This document shows, one piece after another, positions 21,969 through 33,439 of a DNA stretch of 64,000 nt. The notes below the pieces were generated by a model that saw nothing but the letters and a program-made list of their open reading frames with translations, ran no database searches and was not told the DNA's origin. Each line of letters opens with the position of its first letter. Position 1 is the first letter of the stretch. This stretch comes from Galeopsis tetrahit (lineage: Eukaryota > Streptophyta > Magnoliopsida > Lamiales > Lamiaceae): the NCBI GenBank assembly GCA_963675135.1, contig OY776126.1, forward strand, positions 26,911,195 through 26,975,194, given 5' to 3'. The translations under genes and the position numbers were made by a program.

Positions 21969-22685
21969 AGTATAAGGAATTACTTTAATTCATGCCAGAG
22001 ATACTAGTATTAACCCAAAGGGGAACTTAGAGAGAAGTCTTAGGACAATCCAGATGAAGGATAAATTAGATGAAACAAAGTCAAAGTTCATTAATTTATT
22101 TTTCACATACTGATATTATTTTCAAGAATTTTCATGCAGGAAACATGGACAAAATACATGGCATTCTTGAGTAAAATCAAGGAAAGATACTCGACAAGTA
22201 CGAGGAAAACTACGAAGGACAACATAGAGGATGACAAAGAACATAAGAAACTTCAATAGAAGTTGTCAAGGGTTATTCAGTCAAGTTGCCACTTGACTGT
22301 AGATAAGTTTTCCTTTTCATATAAGTTAAACTCTGTTCATCATTATAGTACGCATTTAATGCTCATAATAGACAAACAAGAAATTTTTGCTAAAAGACGA
22401 TCAATTGCACGATTTTCTGAAAAAGTAATTCACTGTGCACTGGACACGACATTTGCGTCCTTTGGTGTAACAGAATTGATCTAAACCATTAAATTTCATC
22501 AATTTAATCTCAGCCCTACACCTAACACTTTTTCAAAACGTACAGCTAAGGAAGTATAAAAGCGAAACTTAGAATTTTTCACAATTTACGTTTTCAAAAT
22601 TTCTGAAAAAGCCCTAAGCTAAATTCTTCAAGAATCTTCAAGCTCATCTTCAAGTTTTGCTCAAAGCTCTATTTCTGTAACAAAT
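21969..22685. other. Copia pol to additional-ORF spacer
   Basis: No domain seen. It contains a TATA box (next entry) about 125 bp before the ATG of the additional ORF. Confidence 0.5.
22555..22561 (+). promoter_or_regulatory. TATA box before the copia additional ORF
   Basis: TATAAAA 125 bp upstream of the ATG at 22686, followed by a CT/A-rich leader. A separate promoter for the ORF is an inference. Confidence 0.4.
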
Positions 22686-25600
22686 ATGTCTTTGGAAATG
22701 GGTTAGTATTTCTCATATTTATCTATTGAGAACATGCATATATATCAAGCTTTCAAGAAAACACAACATGCTCTGTTTTAGTTCAAATGACTCTATTTAA
22801 ATGTTATATTTACGGATTCGTTATTTATTGAATGATATGTTGTTAAATGCATGTTGTTGTGCTTAAAATCTTGATAATGTCTTAGAATCATACATATATT
22901 GCTTTTAGATATCATGATTACGAGCTTAAATACATTGTTGGATATGGTATTATGTTGTTCTGTAAATCTATCCACAATAAATCTTAGACATAAATGCAAG
23001 ATATTGATTAAAAATAGGTTAATCATATGGCTCAACAATTATATGGAAAGGTTTTGATGATTATCCATGTTAATCTTATGTATTGCTTATGTTTTAGTTG
23101 ACTTCAACTCTGCCGATTTGGACATCAACTGGAACTACTTGAGTGAAGCAACCATGCTCCATTTTGAGCAGACTGTGTGTTTTGATAATCTGTCAAACAA
23201 ACACACAAGGAGGATAGTTTCTTGGTTGGAGCAAGCTGGACTGAGAAAATGGCTCGAGGCCATCCCCAAAACATGCCTGGAACTTTCAACTACTCAGTTC
23301 CTAGGCACATTCACTCAGAAAAGCTCAGGATCTGGATACATCATGACTCATGAACCAGACACAACCAAAATAACTGCTGAAAAGTTCGAGTTTACTGAAG
23401 AAGACTTTGACGATTTCTTTGGATTAAATGCTACTGGAGAGGACCCTGAAGAGTATATGAGAAACAATGAACAAGAAGTTGCCAACCAATGGATGGACAA
23501 GCCTGTACCTCTCAAATCTGGTCTACACAAGAGAGTTCTGAAAGAGGACTATCAACTATTGCTAGATGTGGTTGCAAAGACTGTGATGTGCACCACAGGG
23601 AGCTATGATCAGATCAGCAGATCCAAAGTGAGATTGATGAAAGCAGTCATTGATGGAGGAAAGAAGCCAATGAACTGGAAAGGTTACTTTCTGAAGAAAC
23701 TTGCAGAAGAGAAAACAAAGTTTAAAATTGTGGATGTAAGGAAGGTGGCTATTAAAAAGACATTAGCCTTCTGTACAAAAGTTGCTGCTTTCTTATACAA
23801 GAAAGGACCAGAAAACATTGTTGAAGATGGAGTTAAGTTCAACACCACCAAGATATTGTTCAGACAATTATCTGTGAGAACTCAGAAAAGATTGGGACTG
23901 GAGATCAAATCACCAAAAGCCTCAACAAGGAAGCAAGCCAAAATTGTCAAGCAAAGGAGTGAGAAGCAAAACAAATGGTGATCAACATTCTTGAAAAAGC
24001 CAAGAAGGAAGGAAAGGGAAAGGAGGTTGAAACAGCCTCAAAATCCAAGAAGAAGAGGGCCATGTCAAGCCCTAGTTCGAGTGGAGAAGAAACTGAAGAG
24101 GAGTATGATGATACTTCTGATGAAGAAATGGATGTTGATGAGCAAGCTGAACTGGAAGGTTCAGATGATGATGAAGGTGATGAAGAAGAAGGAGTATCAC
24201 CCGGAAACTTGGATTTAAATGATCCAGAACCACCAATTCATAGCCCAAAAGCTATTGAAACCACCCCTCACTTAAATGATCCAACCATTCTTAAAATTGC
24301 CTACAAGTCTGATACCCCCATACCCATTCTTTTTTATGAATCCCAACCCTCATCCAAATCAGATACAACTCCTGAATACACCTATGAAATGTCATTGAGA
24401 GATGAATCCAAATTTTTCCTAGACCAACTTTACCCCCAACTTGCCAAATATCCTGATTTAAGATCAACCTTCTATGATCTTAGATTAATTGTTTACATAA
24501 GGAAGAAATCGATGTATGACATTGGGAAAGTTATTGAGTCCAAGGGACTGGACTGGTGGGAAAATGAGGAGACCAGATTGACAGAATTTGCTGAGGTGGA
24601 ATCCACTTTCGAATTAACAGATGAAAGGTTGTTTGCCAATTTGGTAAACATTAAGATTCAGAAGGAGGTTATTCAATCCATTATTGCTGGGATTGATTTG
24701 AACATTGAAGACATGATGGAGGAGGATGTTGAGATGTCCAAGCAAGCTGAGGATAAGACAGAGGAGATGTCCAAGAACACTGAGGACAAAACTGAAGAAG
24801 AGTCCCAGACAGTTGAGGATAAAGATGATGAAAAGAATACTGTCATGGAGGTAGACACCACTGAAGAAGGAAATGAAAGTCAAAAGCCTGCTGAGAAAGA
24901 TTTCTTTGATGGAGTTGAGACTGCCATTGAAGAAATAAAGAATGGAGAAACCAATGAAGGAGAGAAGATTGATGAAATTGACCAAAGTCAATTGATTGAA
25001 AATATTGTAGAGGAAGCACAGCCTGCTGTTCAAACCACTGAATCTATGGAGATTGTCATTGTTGAAACTCCAACTGAGAAAACTGCTGAAAATCCAATCA
25101 TTCATGATGCTGAGTTGATTGAGTCAACTCCTGCTGAAGTCACTGAAGCTGAGGCCAAGAAAGATGAAGTGGAGGCCAACACTGCTATGGAAGGAGTTGT
25201 AAAACCTGAGGAACCAGCTGCTATGAAGAAGACCTTGGAAAATGAGGCAATAGCTGCAGCACCATCAACTTCGATGGAGTTCCCAATTCACCTAGATGCT
25301 CTTCCACTGACTGAAGTCTGCATCATTGATAAGGAGGATGAAAGGTTGAAAGTTGTGCAGGATGAGTTCAATACACATATTGAACAAATTGATGAAGTTG
25401 AAAGAAAGAGACTGGAGAATGTTGTAGGTTTATGCCTAAACATGGGAAAATATGTCAGAGATAGTTTGGATGAAACTATCATTCCCACAAATGAAGCCCA
25501 ACACAAGTCTTTACTCAATTTGAACACAAAGGCAAGAAGGATGACAAGGAGGATGGAGAATCTGGAAGAAACTGTTGATAATAATGCTCTGGATTTATGT

Positions 25601-27237
25601 ATCAAAGTGGAGAGTTTGGAAGAAAAGATGAACTCCACAACCATCAAGCTTGAAGCTGTTGAAAAAGGTTTTGAGACCTTTGATAAAAAGATGGACAGTG
25701 TTGGAAAGGAAGTGAAGGACTCTACCCTCAAGATTTGAGAGTCATCAAAGATCATGTCAGATGTTGTTACCACATACTTCCACACTGAGAAAGAGTTGAT
25801 CAAGAAAGACAGAGAGGAAATTCTGAGGCTAAAGGATGAAGTTGCCAAAGAAAATGAGGAGATTTCCCAGATGCTGTCAAAGGACATTGAAAAGCTGACT
25901 CAATCTATGGGAAGTCAAAAAGATCAACTGATTAGAGAAACCATCAAAAGTTCACTGAATGCTGCTTCTGATTTATTCAAAGACCACTTGGAGGGTATAA
26001 TTAAGATGATGAAGACCCAAGTTGATCAAGTTGTGAGGAAGCAAGTGGAAGAATTTGTAAGTTCCACTATTTCTGCCTTTTTGCTAAATCATGTTGAACC
26101 CATTTCTACTCAGATGAAAAGAATGGACACCTAACAACAAGAACTTTCACTTACTGTGGCTAATATTGATGCCAACCCTGCTGACCCCATCAACCTTGAG
26201 GCATTTGATGATGCCAAAAAGGGGGAAGAAAAGAAGAAGGAAAAGAAGAAGGGGGAAGATTTGAAAAGTAAGGTGGAAGGAAGCAAAGGCATTGGCAAGG
26301 GGAAAGCCAAGTTATTGGAAATTACTGATATAACTGAGGAGGAGAGTGCCCCAAAACCAGAAGTGGAAAGATAAGGAAACCCACTCTGAAAAGAAAGAAG
26401 CTTGCTGATATTTCTGATCATGAGAAAAGCAAGAAGTACAAGTCCAGTGAACCAGATGATGATGAGGAAATGGAAATTTCAACATTGATTAGAAGGGAAG
26501 ATAAATTGCTTGTTAAGAGAGCTTCTCTTGAAGTTGCTGCTGAACCTGCTAAAGCCAAAATTCCTATTTTTGAAGAAGTTGCAAATATCTTTGCTGAAGG
26601 ATCTGGTCAGGATGAAGAGACCAGAAGAGGAGTAAGAAGGCTGGTTATTGAAGAAAGGACTAAAATGTTCAAAGATGCTGAGGAATGCAGGTTGAAAAGG
26701 CACAAAGATTTTAATCTAGGAAATTCTAAATTCTACAAGAGTTCTTATGCTCTAATAATGGAGAACAGAGCTAAGAAGAAGTTTGAAACCTTGAAAAGGC
26801 TCCCTCATACTGACAACTGGGTTCCTGCTGAACTCAATGGTGCTTGGGAAGAAGCCAATCGAGTATGGGATCATCTCTTCTATGTTGTAAAGAGATGGGG
26901 AGACTTTGAAGACATTGATGGTCTTTATGAAGGGTTTATGATGGAGAATTATCCAGAACTATACACAAAGATTCTTGGAGCTGCTCGGAAGGAAAAAGTG
27001 ATTGTCAAGGCTCCTGAACAGATTTTCTGGACTCCACCAATGAAGGCTGATGTAAATGGTATTGATAGAGAAACTATTACTGATGAGTTTGTGCAACTTG
27101 TCAAGGATGAAGGCTTGATTGGGAAGAACGAGGAAGTCATGGCCTTGAAGAACAGACACTTTGCATCATATGGGCTGACTCCACTGTTCAAGGAACTCCC
27201 AACCTTCTTGAAGAAGAAGTCAGATGCAGCCAAGTGA
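22686..27237 (+). pseudogene. Large additional ORF of a SIRE-like copia element (envelope-position)
   Basis: ATG at 22686 opens MSLEM, a GT donor at 22702 and TTTTAG acceptor at 23097 define a 396-bp intron, and the frame resumes VDFNSADLDINWNYLS. The product occupies the place of the 'envelope-like' ORF of SIRE elements (after pol, same strand, before the polypurine tract). It starts with a ~290-residue folded-looking part. A very acidic low-complexity region follows (GEETEEEYDDTSDEEMDVDE), then long Glu/Lys-rich coiled-coil-like stretches, and a C-terminal globular part (WVPAELNGAWEEANRVWDHL). No signal peptide or convincing transmembrane segment is visible, so a real envelope function is not supported. 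It is broken: frameshifts near 23975 and 26374, and in-frame stops at 25736-25738 (TGA) and 26132-26134 (TAA). Confidence 0.6.
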
Positions 27238-27660
27238 TGAAGCTGCTGAAGATCAAGTCAAGATTCAAGTTATTATGAACTCTTTATCTATGTTTATTTT
27301 AAATTTCCAAACAATTGTTGCTCCTTAAGAGCTAGAATTTACAACCTTCTGCTCTTACTATGTGTCGTGTTTATTTGGATGATAATTATATATCGTATGC
27401 ACTGGACAACAATTTTTGAGTCTTTATACTTGTGTTATTTTTGTCAAAAAATAGGCTCTAGCAAATTTTTAAATTGATTCTTGCTTAGATCAAGTTTTAT
27501 AGAACTAAGAGAACTTAGCCCTTTTTAGGTTAATTATCTGAACTTATTCTGTGAAATTCTCTAAGTATAGAAAACACATGCTAGTTGTCCTGTTTTTGTC
27601 AAATCTACTGAAAAAGAAATCCCTATGGATCTTTTGAAGTAAGTAGGTTTTGGCATCATC
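27238..27660. other. 3' untranslated part of the copia element
   Basis: No coding signal. AT-rich stretch leading to the polypurine tract. Confidence 0.5.
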
Positions 27661-27674
27661 AAAAAGGGGGAAAT
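27661..27674 (+). promoter_or_regulatory. Polypurine tract of the copia element
   Basis: AAAAAGGGGGAAAT directly before the LTR start TGTTGGGATATGG. It primes plus-strand DNA synthesis. Confidence 0.75.
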
Positions 27675-28970
27675 TGTTGGGATATGGTTTATATTAATAA
27701 AAGAAAATTTGATTTTGATTAGATACCAAAACCCTAAGTAAAACCCCAAGTATGATGATCTGCCAAGTCTAGATTTTCAGGTTAGAAAAGCTCATATATG
27801 TTAGGGAGCTTTAATTTTTCTTAGATAGACTATTCCTTGAATCTATGACAAATGACCTGAAAGCACAAAGCATATGAAGACAAGAAGCTGAAGTGTTATG
27901 GAAAAGTGGCAAGGATTCATGAAGTCAAGTATGATGAATTTGGACATTCATATACTTTGGACTTGGCACACTTATGGTCAAAGACGATGAATGACGAGGC
28001 ATTTTACCCAGTACGAGGCCGTTAGCGGAAAGGATGGAATTATTCCAAATCAACCAATATTCGGATGCCACCTGTCACTGCGCATAACAAATTCTGAGAA
28101 TGAATTGTAGAATGCAGAATGGACGTGAATGCATGTACTATTTTCATGCAGGCCCCTGAACAATTTGAAAGTTCAAATTTATGGATAAGTATTGCTATCT
28201 CCACCAACGGATAGTTTGCTTAATCTATAAATAGGCCATATCTTGAATCATTTCAAGATTACGGGACATACCACAAAACACACAAGCCATACACATTCTA
28301 GTAATATTTTAGCTTTCAAAAGTATTCAAAACACTCGAGAGATAAAGCTTTTAAGCATATTCATTTGTGAGTGTTACCTTTAGTCCCTTCTAGGCAAGCT
28401 TACTGTTTGATTATCCAAAGCCTAGAAAGTGATATCCTAGCCTTTACATCTGTTCTTAAATTGTAAAGGGTATCACACTTAGTTGGTGCAAGAACAAAAC
28501 CCTACTTTCACCTTGAGAGATAGTTTGAGAGTATCGTTGAGTTCGTAGAAGTGTTGAGAGTATTGCAACGAGAGAAGGTTGTAAGAAATCAAGAGAAGAG
28601 AAGAAGAAGAAGTAGAGTGCACCTTGGCACTGTAAAAACAAGTTAATTCCAAGAGATTAAGGAATTATCCTATTAAATTAGGAGAGTGGACGTAGGAGCA
28701 GTTAAGCTTTTGTGTTGTTATAATTGCTTACTGCTACTTGATAGTATAGTATTTGAGTGCATATCATTTAAGGAGTATAATAGGGCCTATCATTTATTTC
28801 GCATACAAGTTGCATACTGTTTAGATCTGTTAGAATTTACTGTTAGTATTTTCATAGGACTTGTCATACTGTGTAACTTATTTGACTCTGATTATTTGTG
28901 TTGATTACTTGCAAAAAGTTTTTGAAAAACATATACACGTGTATTCCCCCCCCCCCCCATACACGTGTCA
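27675..28970 (+). mobile_element. 3' LTR of the SIRE-like copia element (~1.3 kb)
   Basis: Begins TGTTGGGATATGG after the polypurine tract. A TATA box (CTATAAATAGG) lies near 28217. The 3' end has a run of 13 C's flanked by ATACACGTGT on both sides, a C-rich end usual for SIRE-type LTRs. The exact end is uncertain (CA at 28969-28970 is the best guess). It abuts LINE sequence, so the element probably inserted into a LINE. Confidence 0.7.
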
Positions 28971-28971
28971 C

Positions 28972-29270
28972 ACTCCTTTTGGGACAAACATAACGTATCG
29001 CCATTGTTGTTCAAGATATTCCGTTTGTCCAGTTCACTCCAAGTGGCAATCCTTCCTCTTATCACCTTCCAAGCTAACCCCGAGTATTTTGAAGGCGTCA
29101 TTTTGTTCCAAATTATCCTAAGGGCATCTTGTGCATCCTCCTGAAGTTGCTGTGATTGTACTATGCTGAGATTTCTTGTCCCCCATATGTTGATTTAAAG
29201 TTATATCTACCGTCGCCAGTGAGTTTCCATCTCCAAGTGTCCGGGGACGATTCCTGCAAATTAGTATTGT
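28972..29270 (-). pseudogene. LINE (L1-type) reverse transcriptase C-terminal fragment
   Basis: On the minus strand the frame reads DTWRWKLTGDGRYNFKSTYG, a stop, then PSKYSGLAWKVIRGRIATWS followed by ELDKRNILNNNGDTLCL and QKECDT. This matches the region after the RT domain of plant LINEs that ends in the zf-RVT zinc-binding motif (…FLWRLLRGRLPTRENL..RGI…C..C). One in-frame TAG, and the end is cut by the copia LTR. A dead fragment. Confidence 0.65.
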
Positions 29271-29284
29271 TGGTCATTGGACGA

Positions 29285-30690
29285 GTAGTGAATGAGTTTA
29301 AAGTCTAGAGGGGAGGGGTGAATAGACTTTAAAACTTTTTCTAAACAGAGTTATAAGTTACTCAGCTGATTTACTCAGTGTGCTGGATTGGCTAGTGTGC
29401 TGATCCAACTTACTCAGTAGTCTGTTGTATGCGGAATTGTGTAGGCCCTTTGTTTAAACTTGTTCTTGTGTAATGAAAAACCCTTTAACCAAATTAAAGG
29501 CAATTCAGCTGACTTGATGTCTGCTGTTTTTGAATACTTCGTTATGTGGCCTTGTTTTCTAAATCAGTGTAAAAGTATGATGCAGTATGAATAATAATAA
29601 TAATAATAATAATAAAGATGAAGGAATTGAAATGACAATAAAGTAAATAACACCAAGAATTATAGTGGTTCGGATATACGATCCTACGTCCACTCTCACG
29701 ATCAGCTCGTGATGTTAATCATTTAATCACCAAATAAAAGGAGTCTTGTCCTTTAGAGTCCCAAGTGAAGGACTTTGAGCTCTAAGCAATCACCAAATTG
29801 CTGCGGTCTCCACAAGTGTTTATTAGCACTTGTACTCTTACAGTTTGAAAAACTAAACCTTATACTGGCTAGAGTGCTTGGGTTTGGATTGTTTTGATCT
29901 ATTTCCAACTAATGGTTCAAGCAACAGATTGCTTAACCACTATGCCTAAACCAATAAATGTATCAAATGATAAACGTGGTATGGTTTCTAGTTGGTGAGG
30001 AAGCTTAATAAATCTAAACTGGCTAGAAGAACTTCTTTTGAATGAACTTTGCTTTACTCAGTTGGGTGTGTTCTTCGTTATAGCTTGATGATTGTGTATA
30101 GCTTATGTGTTCCTCACTTTAGTTTGATCTTGTATTTATAGGATGAATCTTCAGTCAACTAGTCGTTGGAGTGACTAGCCGTTGTGATTATCCTTGATTG
30201 CATCGTGATTGATACTGATTCCTCCAAATCTGGGATTTGCCTTCTTTGGATATGGAAAGTCAATGCCTTCGAGATTTACACTAGCTTTCATGCAGATTTC
30301 TAGTCGGTTGATCTTGTACTCGTCTGATCTTGGTACTCGTCTGATCTGTACACTCGTCTAATTTAGTACTTGATCTCGTCTGATACTTATTTGATCTGAT
30401 TTTGTAAGTTCAGTAGCCTATCTGTCATGAAGTAGTCTTCTGATCTAATTTTGATTATCAATTGAGTCCAACTCATCTGATTTTTATCTTTGTCTTCTTA
30501 TCTGATTTTGAAATATTCTAAGTCTTGGGAGCTTTAGATCAGTAGACATCTTTTTGAAGCACTTGTGAGACGATAAGCTTGCCTCCACGTCCGTGGAGAT
30601 CTTAAGCTTGTCGAAGAACTTGGAATGAACTAGAATTCGCACCAGACGGTAGAAAGTGTCATTAGGTTGCCGTGATTATGGATCACATCA
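29285..30690 (-). mobile_element. Second copia-type LTR fragment, opposite orientation
   Basis: Contains phrases frequent in SIRE-like LTRs read in reverse: TCTAGAGGGGAGGGGTGAAT near the left edge (the LTR 3' end) and AATTATAGTGGTTCGG...CCTACGTCCACT near 29660. It lies in the opposite direction to the LTR at 27675 and is not its partner. Ends not determined. A (AAT)n microsatellite sits inside (29589-29616). Confidence 0.45.
29589..29616. repeat. (AAT)n microsatellite
   Basis: About nine uninterrupted AAT units. Confidence 0.8.
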
Positions 30691-31099
30691 AGTATACCTA
30701 ATTTTAAGGATATTGAGTTTATGAAACTGAAAATGTGGCTCCAAATATGAGTTGAGCATCAAGAAGTACCATTTTTGTGGGATATATATATATTGAACTT
30801 ATGTTGCTCACAAAGGTAAGTTTCATTTGATATAGGCACTTTATAACTATTTATAGAAACATATATAAAACCAATGAATTTAAAACCGGACCGGATCGGT
30901 CGGTTTGACCGGTTCAACCGTGAACCGGTCACGGTACCGGTCCAGAAGAGGCCCAAAAACCGTTTGACTGGTCAAAACTGGAAAAATCGGTTAAAAACCG
31001 GTTTGACCGGTTCAACAATTTTTTTTTTTTTTAGATTTTTAACATTTTTTAAATTTTGAAATTATGTGCAAATCCGATCCCTTTTATAATGTTTTCCTC

Positions 31100-32340
31100 T
31101 CATGTTTCTTTCACTACTAGCTTATTCGATGTGGGACAAAAAAATTTAAGCTTGTATGTTACTATAGCACTACTACTTTTATAATATTTATTTCACACAC
31201 TTTTTCTACTTATTCGATGTGGGACAAAAAATTTTAACATTGTGTGTTACTATAACACTACTACTTTTAAAATATTTGTTCCAGACACTTCTTTCACTTT
31301 ATTGATGTGGGACATAATAAAATTCATATAAACGTTTGTTACTAACACTATTGCATTTATAATTATTTCTTCTAATATTTCATTTATTCCTTATACGACG
31401 TGTGATAAATAAATCTTATGTTTATTTTATTTGCTTCCTCCTATATTACTTTTACTTTTTATTCGATGTGGGACATAAAGTTTTATGTTTGTTTGTTACT
31501 ATAACACGACTAGTTTATTATAATATTTTTTGGCAAAAACTTATATGCAATATTGACTAATTAAGGTAAATTAAGTCAAAATTCGTGGGTCAACGAGGGT
31601 CAAAGCAGGTCAACCTTAATTAGAATATTTATTTTCACTCAAAAATATTATAAGACATAAATTTTGTCACTACAAGGCCAAAAGTGTATTACTGCAAGTC
31701 CAAAAATATTCTGGACACTTATTTTTTTTGGGCAAATTTACTAAAATAAGTTTGACTTATTCGGTTACTACATGACTAAAACATTGTTACTACAAGACCA
31801 AAATTTTATCACTACAAGATCAAAAGTGTATTACTACATGTTCAAAAATATTCTGAAGCTGTAATTTTTTGATAAATTTGTCAAAATGTTTTGATATGTA
31901 GTATTAAATTTTTTGGTAGTGGTAATATTTTGGCCTTGTAGAAATTGACTTAATTTGACTTTTAAGCTTAGGGTTTTGACTTGCCTAATTGGGATGCATT
32001 GCATGTATGCAATATTTCACACAAGACTAGCCCATATTTTTTTCTCATACTTCTTCAATTTTTCGATGTGGGATATAATAAAATTAATATGTTTATTTGT
32101 TACTAACACTATTGTTTTTATAATGATTTCCTCTCATATTCTATCAACTCCTTTTTCGATGTGGAATGCAAATTTCTTGTATTTATTTGTTTCCTCCTAT
32201 ATTTCTTTTACTTTTTTATTAGATGTGGGACATAAATCTCATATATATATATTTTTACTAACATTGTTGTTCTTATATTGTTTTCCTCTCATAGTTTTCT
32301 ACTCTTTATTCGATGGATGTGGGACATGTTTGTTTGTCAT
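31100..32340. repeat. ~90-bp tandem repeats with a GATGTGGGACA core
   Basis: The core occurs at about 31128, 31216, 31304, 31397 (variant), 31465, 32065, 32158, 32222 and 32316. Spacing is 64-94 bp, with shared TTACTATAACACTACTACTTTTATAAT between cores. The array is split by an insertion at 31555-32005. Confidence 0.65.
31555..32005. mobile_element. Possible Mutator-like MITE inside the repeat array
   Basis: This ~450-bp block is flanked by the 11-bp direct repeat TATGCAATATT (31544-31554 and 32006-32016), the size expected of Mutator-like elements. AAATTAAGTCAA near the left has an inverse near the right end, but clean terminal inverted repeats are not evident. Confidence 0.4.
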
Positions 32341-32875
32341 TATTTTTTCTAGCATGTGTATAACTTCTTTCATTTGGATTGAGAATTAATAATGAATTCC
32401 ATTATTTCAAAGAATAAAAAACTATTATTTCAACAATATTTTAAACAAAGTAGATATAATTATAAATGCCTAAAAACAATTGTTCATGCTAGGAATATTT
32501 TAATTTAATATAATTTTTATAAATGTATTTTTAATGTAATAAAAATATATAAAAAATACATATAAAATTATTTTACAGGTTGGACCGTGAACCGGTGCCT
32601 AATCCGGTTTGATCTCCGATCCGATTATGAAAACATTGTATAAAACTATTGTGCATATATACTCCCTCCATTTTTTATTAAATAAATTTTCTTTTAGCAA
32701 TTTAATTTTAAAAAAAAAACCTTAATTAATATTTATCCCTTCAGTCTTATCTCTCCCTATATATTTATTCATATTACCATTTTTGTTGTAGTTAAAAGGG
32801 GTAAATGGAGAAAATTGTATCATTTCAAAAAAGAAAATAATCTTAGTGAGAATAATAAAATTAAACTGATGAATA

Positions 32876-33437
32876 CTCCCTCCGTCCCACAATTGTTTAC
32901 TTTTTTTATTCGTCCGTTACACAATTGTTTGCACACCTTTAAAAAGGAAATTCCTTCGTAAACCCCACTCTCGATCATAATATTCACATATTTACACAAA
33001 ATGTCATTACTTTTACACTAATTCCAACCACACTCTCTTTACTTCACAAAATTATCCATCAACACTCTATTCATTACTCCCTCCGTTTCATAAAGTTTGT
33101 CGCATTTCTCATTTTGTATAGAATTAAGGAACATATTTTTTTTGACAAATTTACCCCTCGTTATTTTCTCCCCCTTTCTTCTCTTTTTCCTTTTATTTTT
33201 CCACCTTCCTTTTCCACCATTTTTTTGACCTTTCCAAAAAAAATCGTAATTAATATATTTCCAAAAGAATAGGGGCAATTTAGGGAGATCATTGGTAAAA
33301 TTAGGAAAAGCGACAAACTTTTTGAAACAAATTTAAAGTCCAAATGCGACAAACTTTTTGGATCGGAGGGAGTACATTTTTTTTTAAAAAAGTGTGCTCA
33401 TCCTATGGTGCAAATACTTATTAGACGACTGAGGGAG
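32876..33437. mobile_element. Outer Stowaway-type MITE, split by another MITE
   Basis: CTCCCTCCGTCCCACAATTG at the left and an imperfect inverse ending GACTGAGGGAG at 33437, flanking TA on both sides. Interrupted at 33077-33372. Confidence 0.7.
33077..33372. mobile_element. Inner Stowaway-type MITE (296 bp)
   Basis: CTCCCTCCGTTTCATAAAGT and its near-inverse ACTTTTTGGATCGGAGGGAG, flanking TA at 33075-33076 and 33373-33374. ATGCGACAAACTTT and its inverse AAAGTTTGTCGCAT form longer arms. Confidence 0.85.
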
Positions 33438-33439
33438 TA

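Larger units (their letters stand above)
30872..32638. mobile_element. hAT-type element with internal tandem repeats (1.77 kb)
   Basis: Ends CAATGAATTTAAAACCGG (30872) and the inverse of CAATGTTTTCATAATCGG (to 32638). The 8-bp direct repeat TATAAAAC flanks it at 30864-30871 and 32639-32646. ACCGGTTTGACCGGTT repeats fill the left subterminal region and ACCGGTGCC/CCGGTTTG the right. No transposase. The interior holds about nine copies of TTCGATGTGGGACA. Confidence 0.75.

Noticed and set aside
25288..25887. 199-codon and other long minus-strand frames (also 24614-25105) opposite the copia additional ORF
   Set aside because: Serine/leucine-rich reversals of Glu/Lys-rich coding; no domain.
27675..30690. 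The two copia-type LTRs as a pair bounding one element
   Set aside because: They are in opposite orientations with LINE sequence between, so they cannot be the 5' and 3' LTRs of one element.
31955..32389. 144-codon plus-strand hydrophobic frame
   Set aside because: Phe/Ser/Leu-rich reading of the AT-rich hAT tandem repeats; repeats with the array, no membrane-protein family seen.
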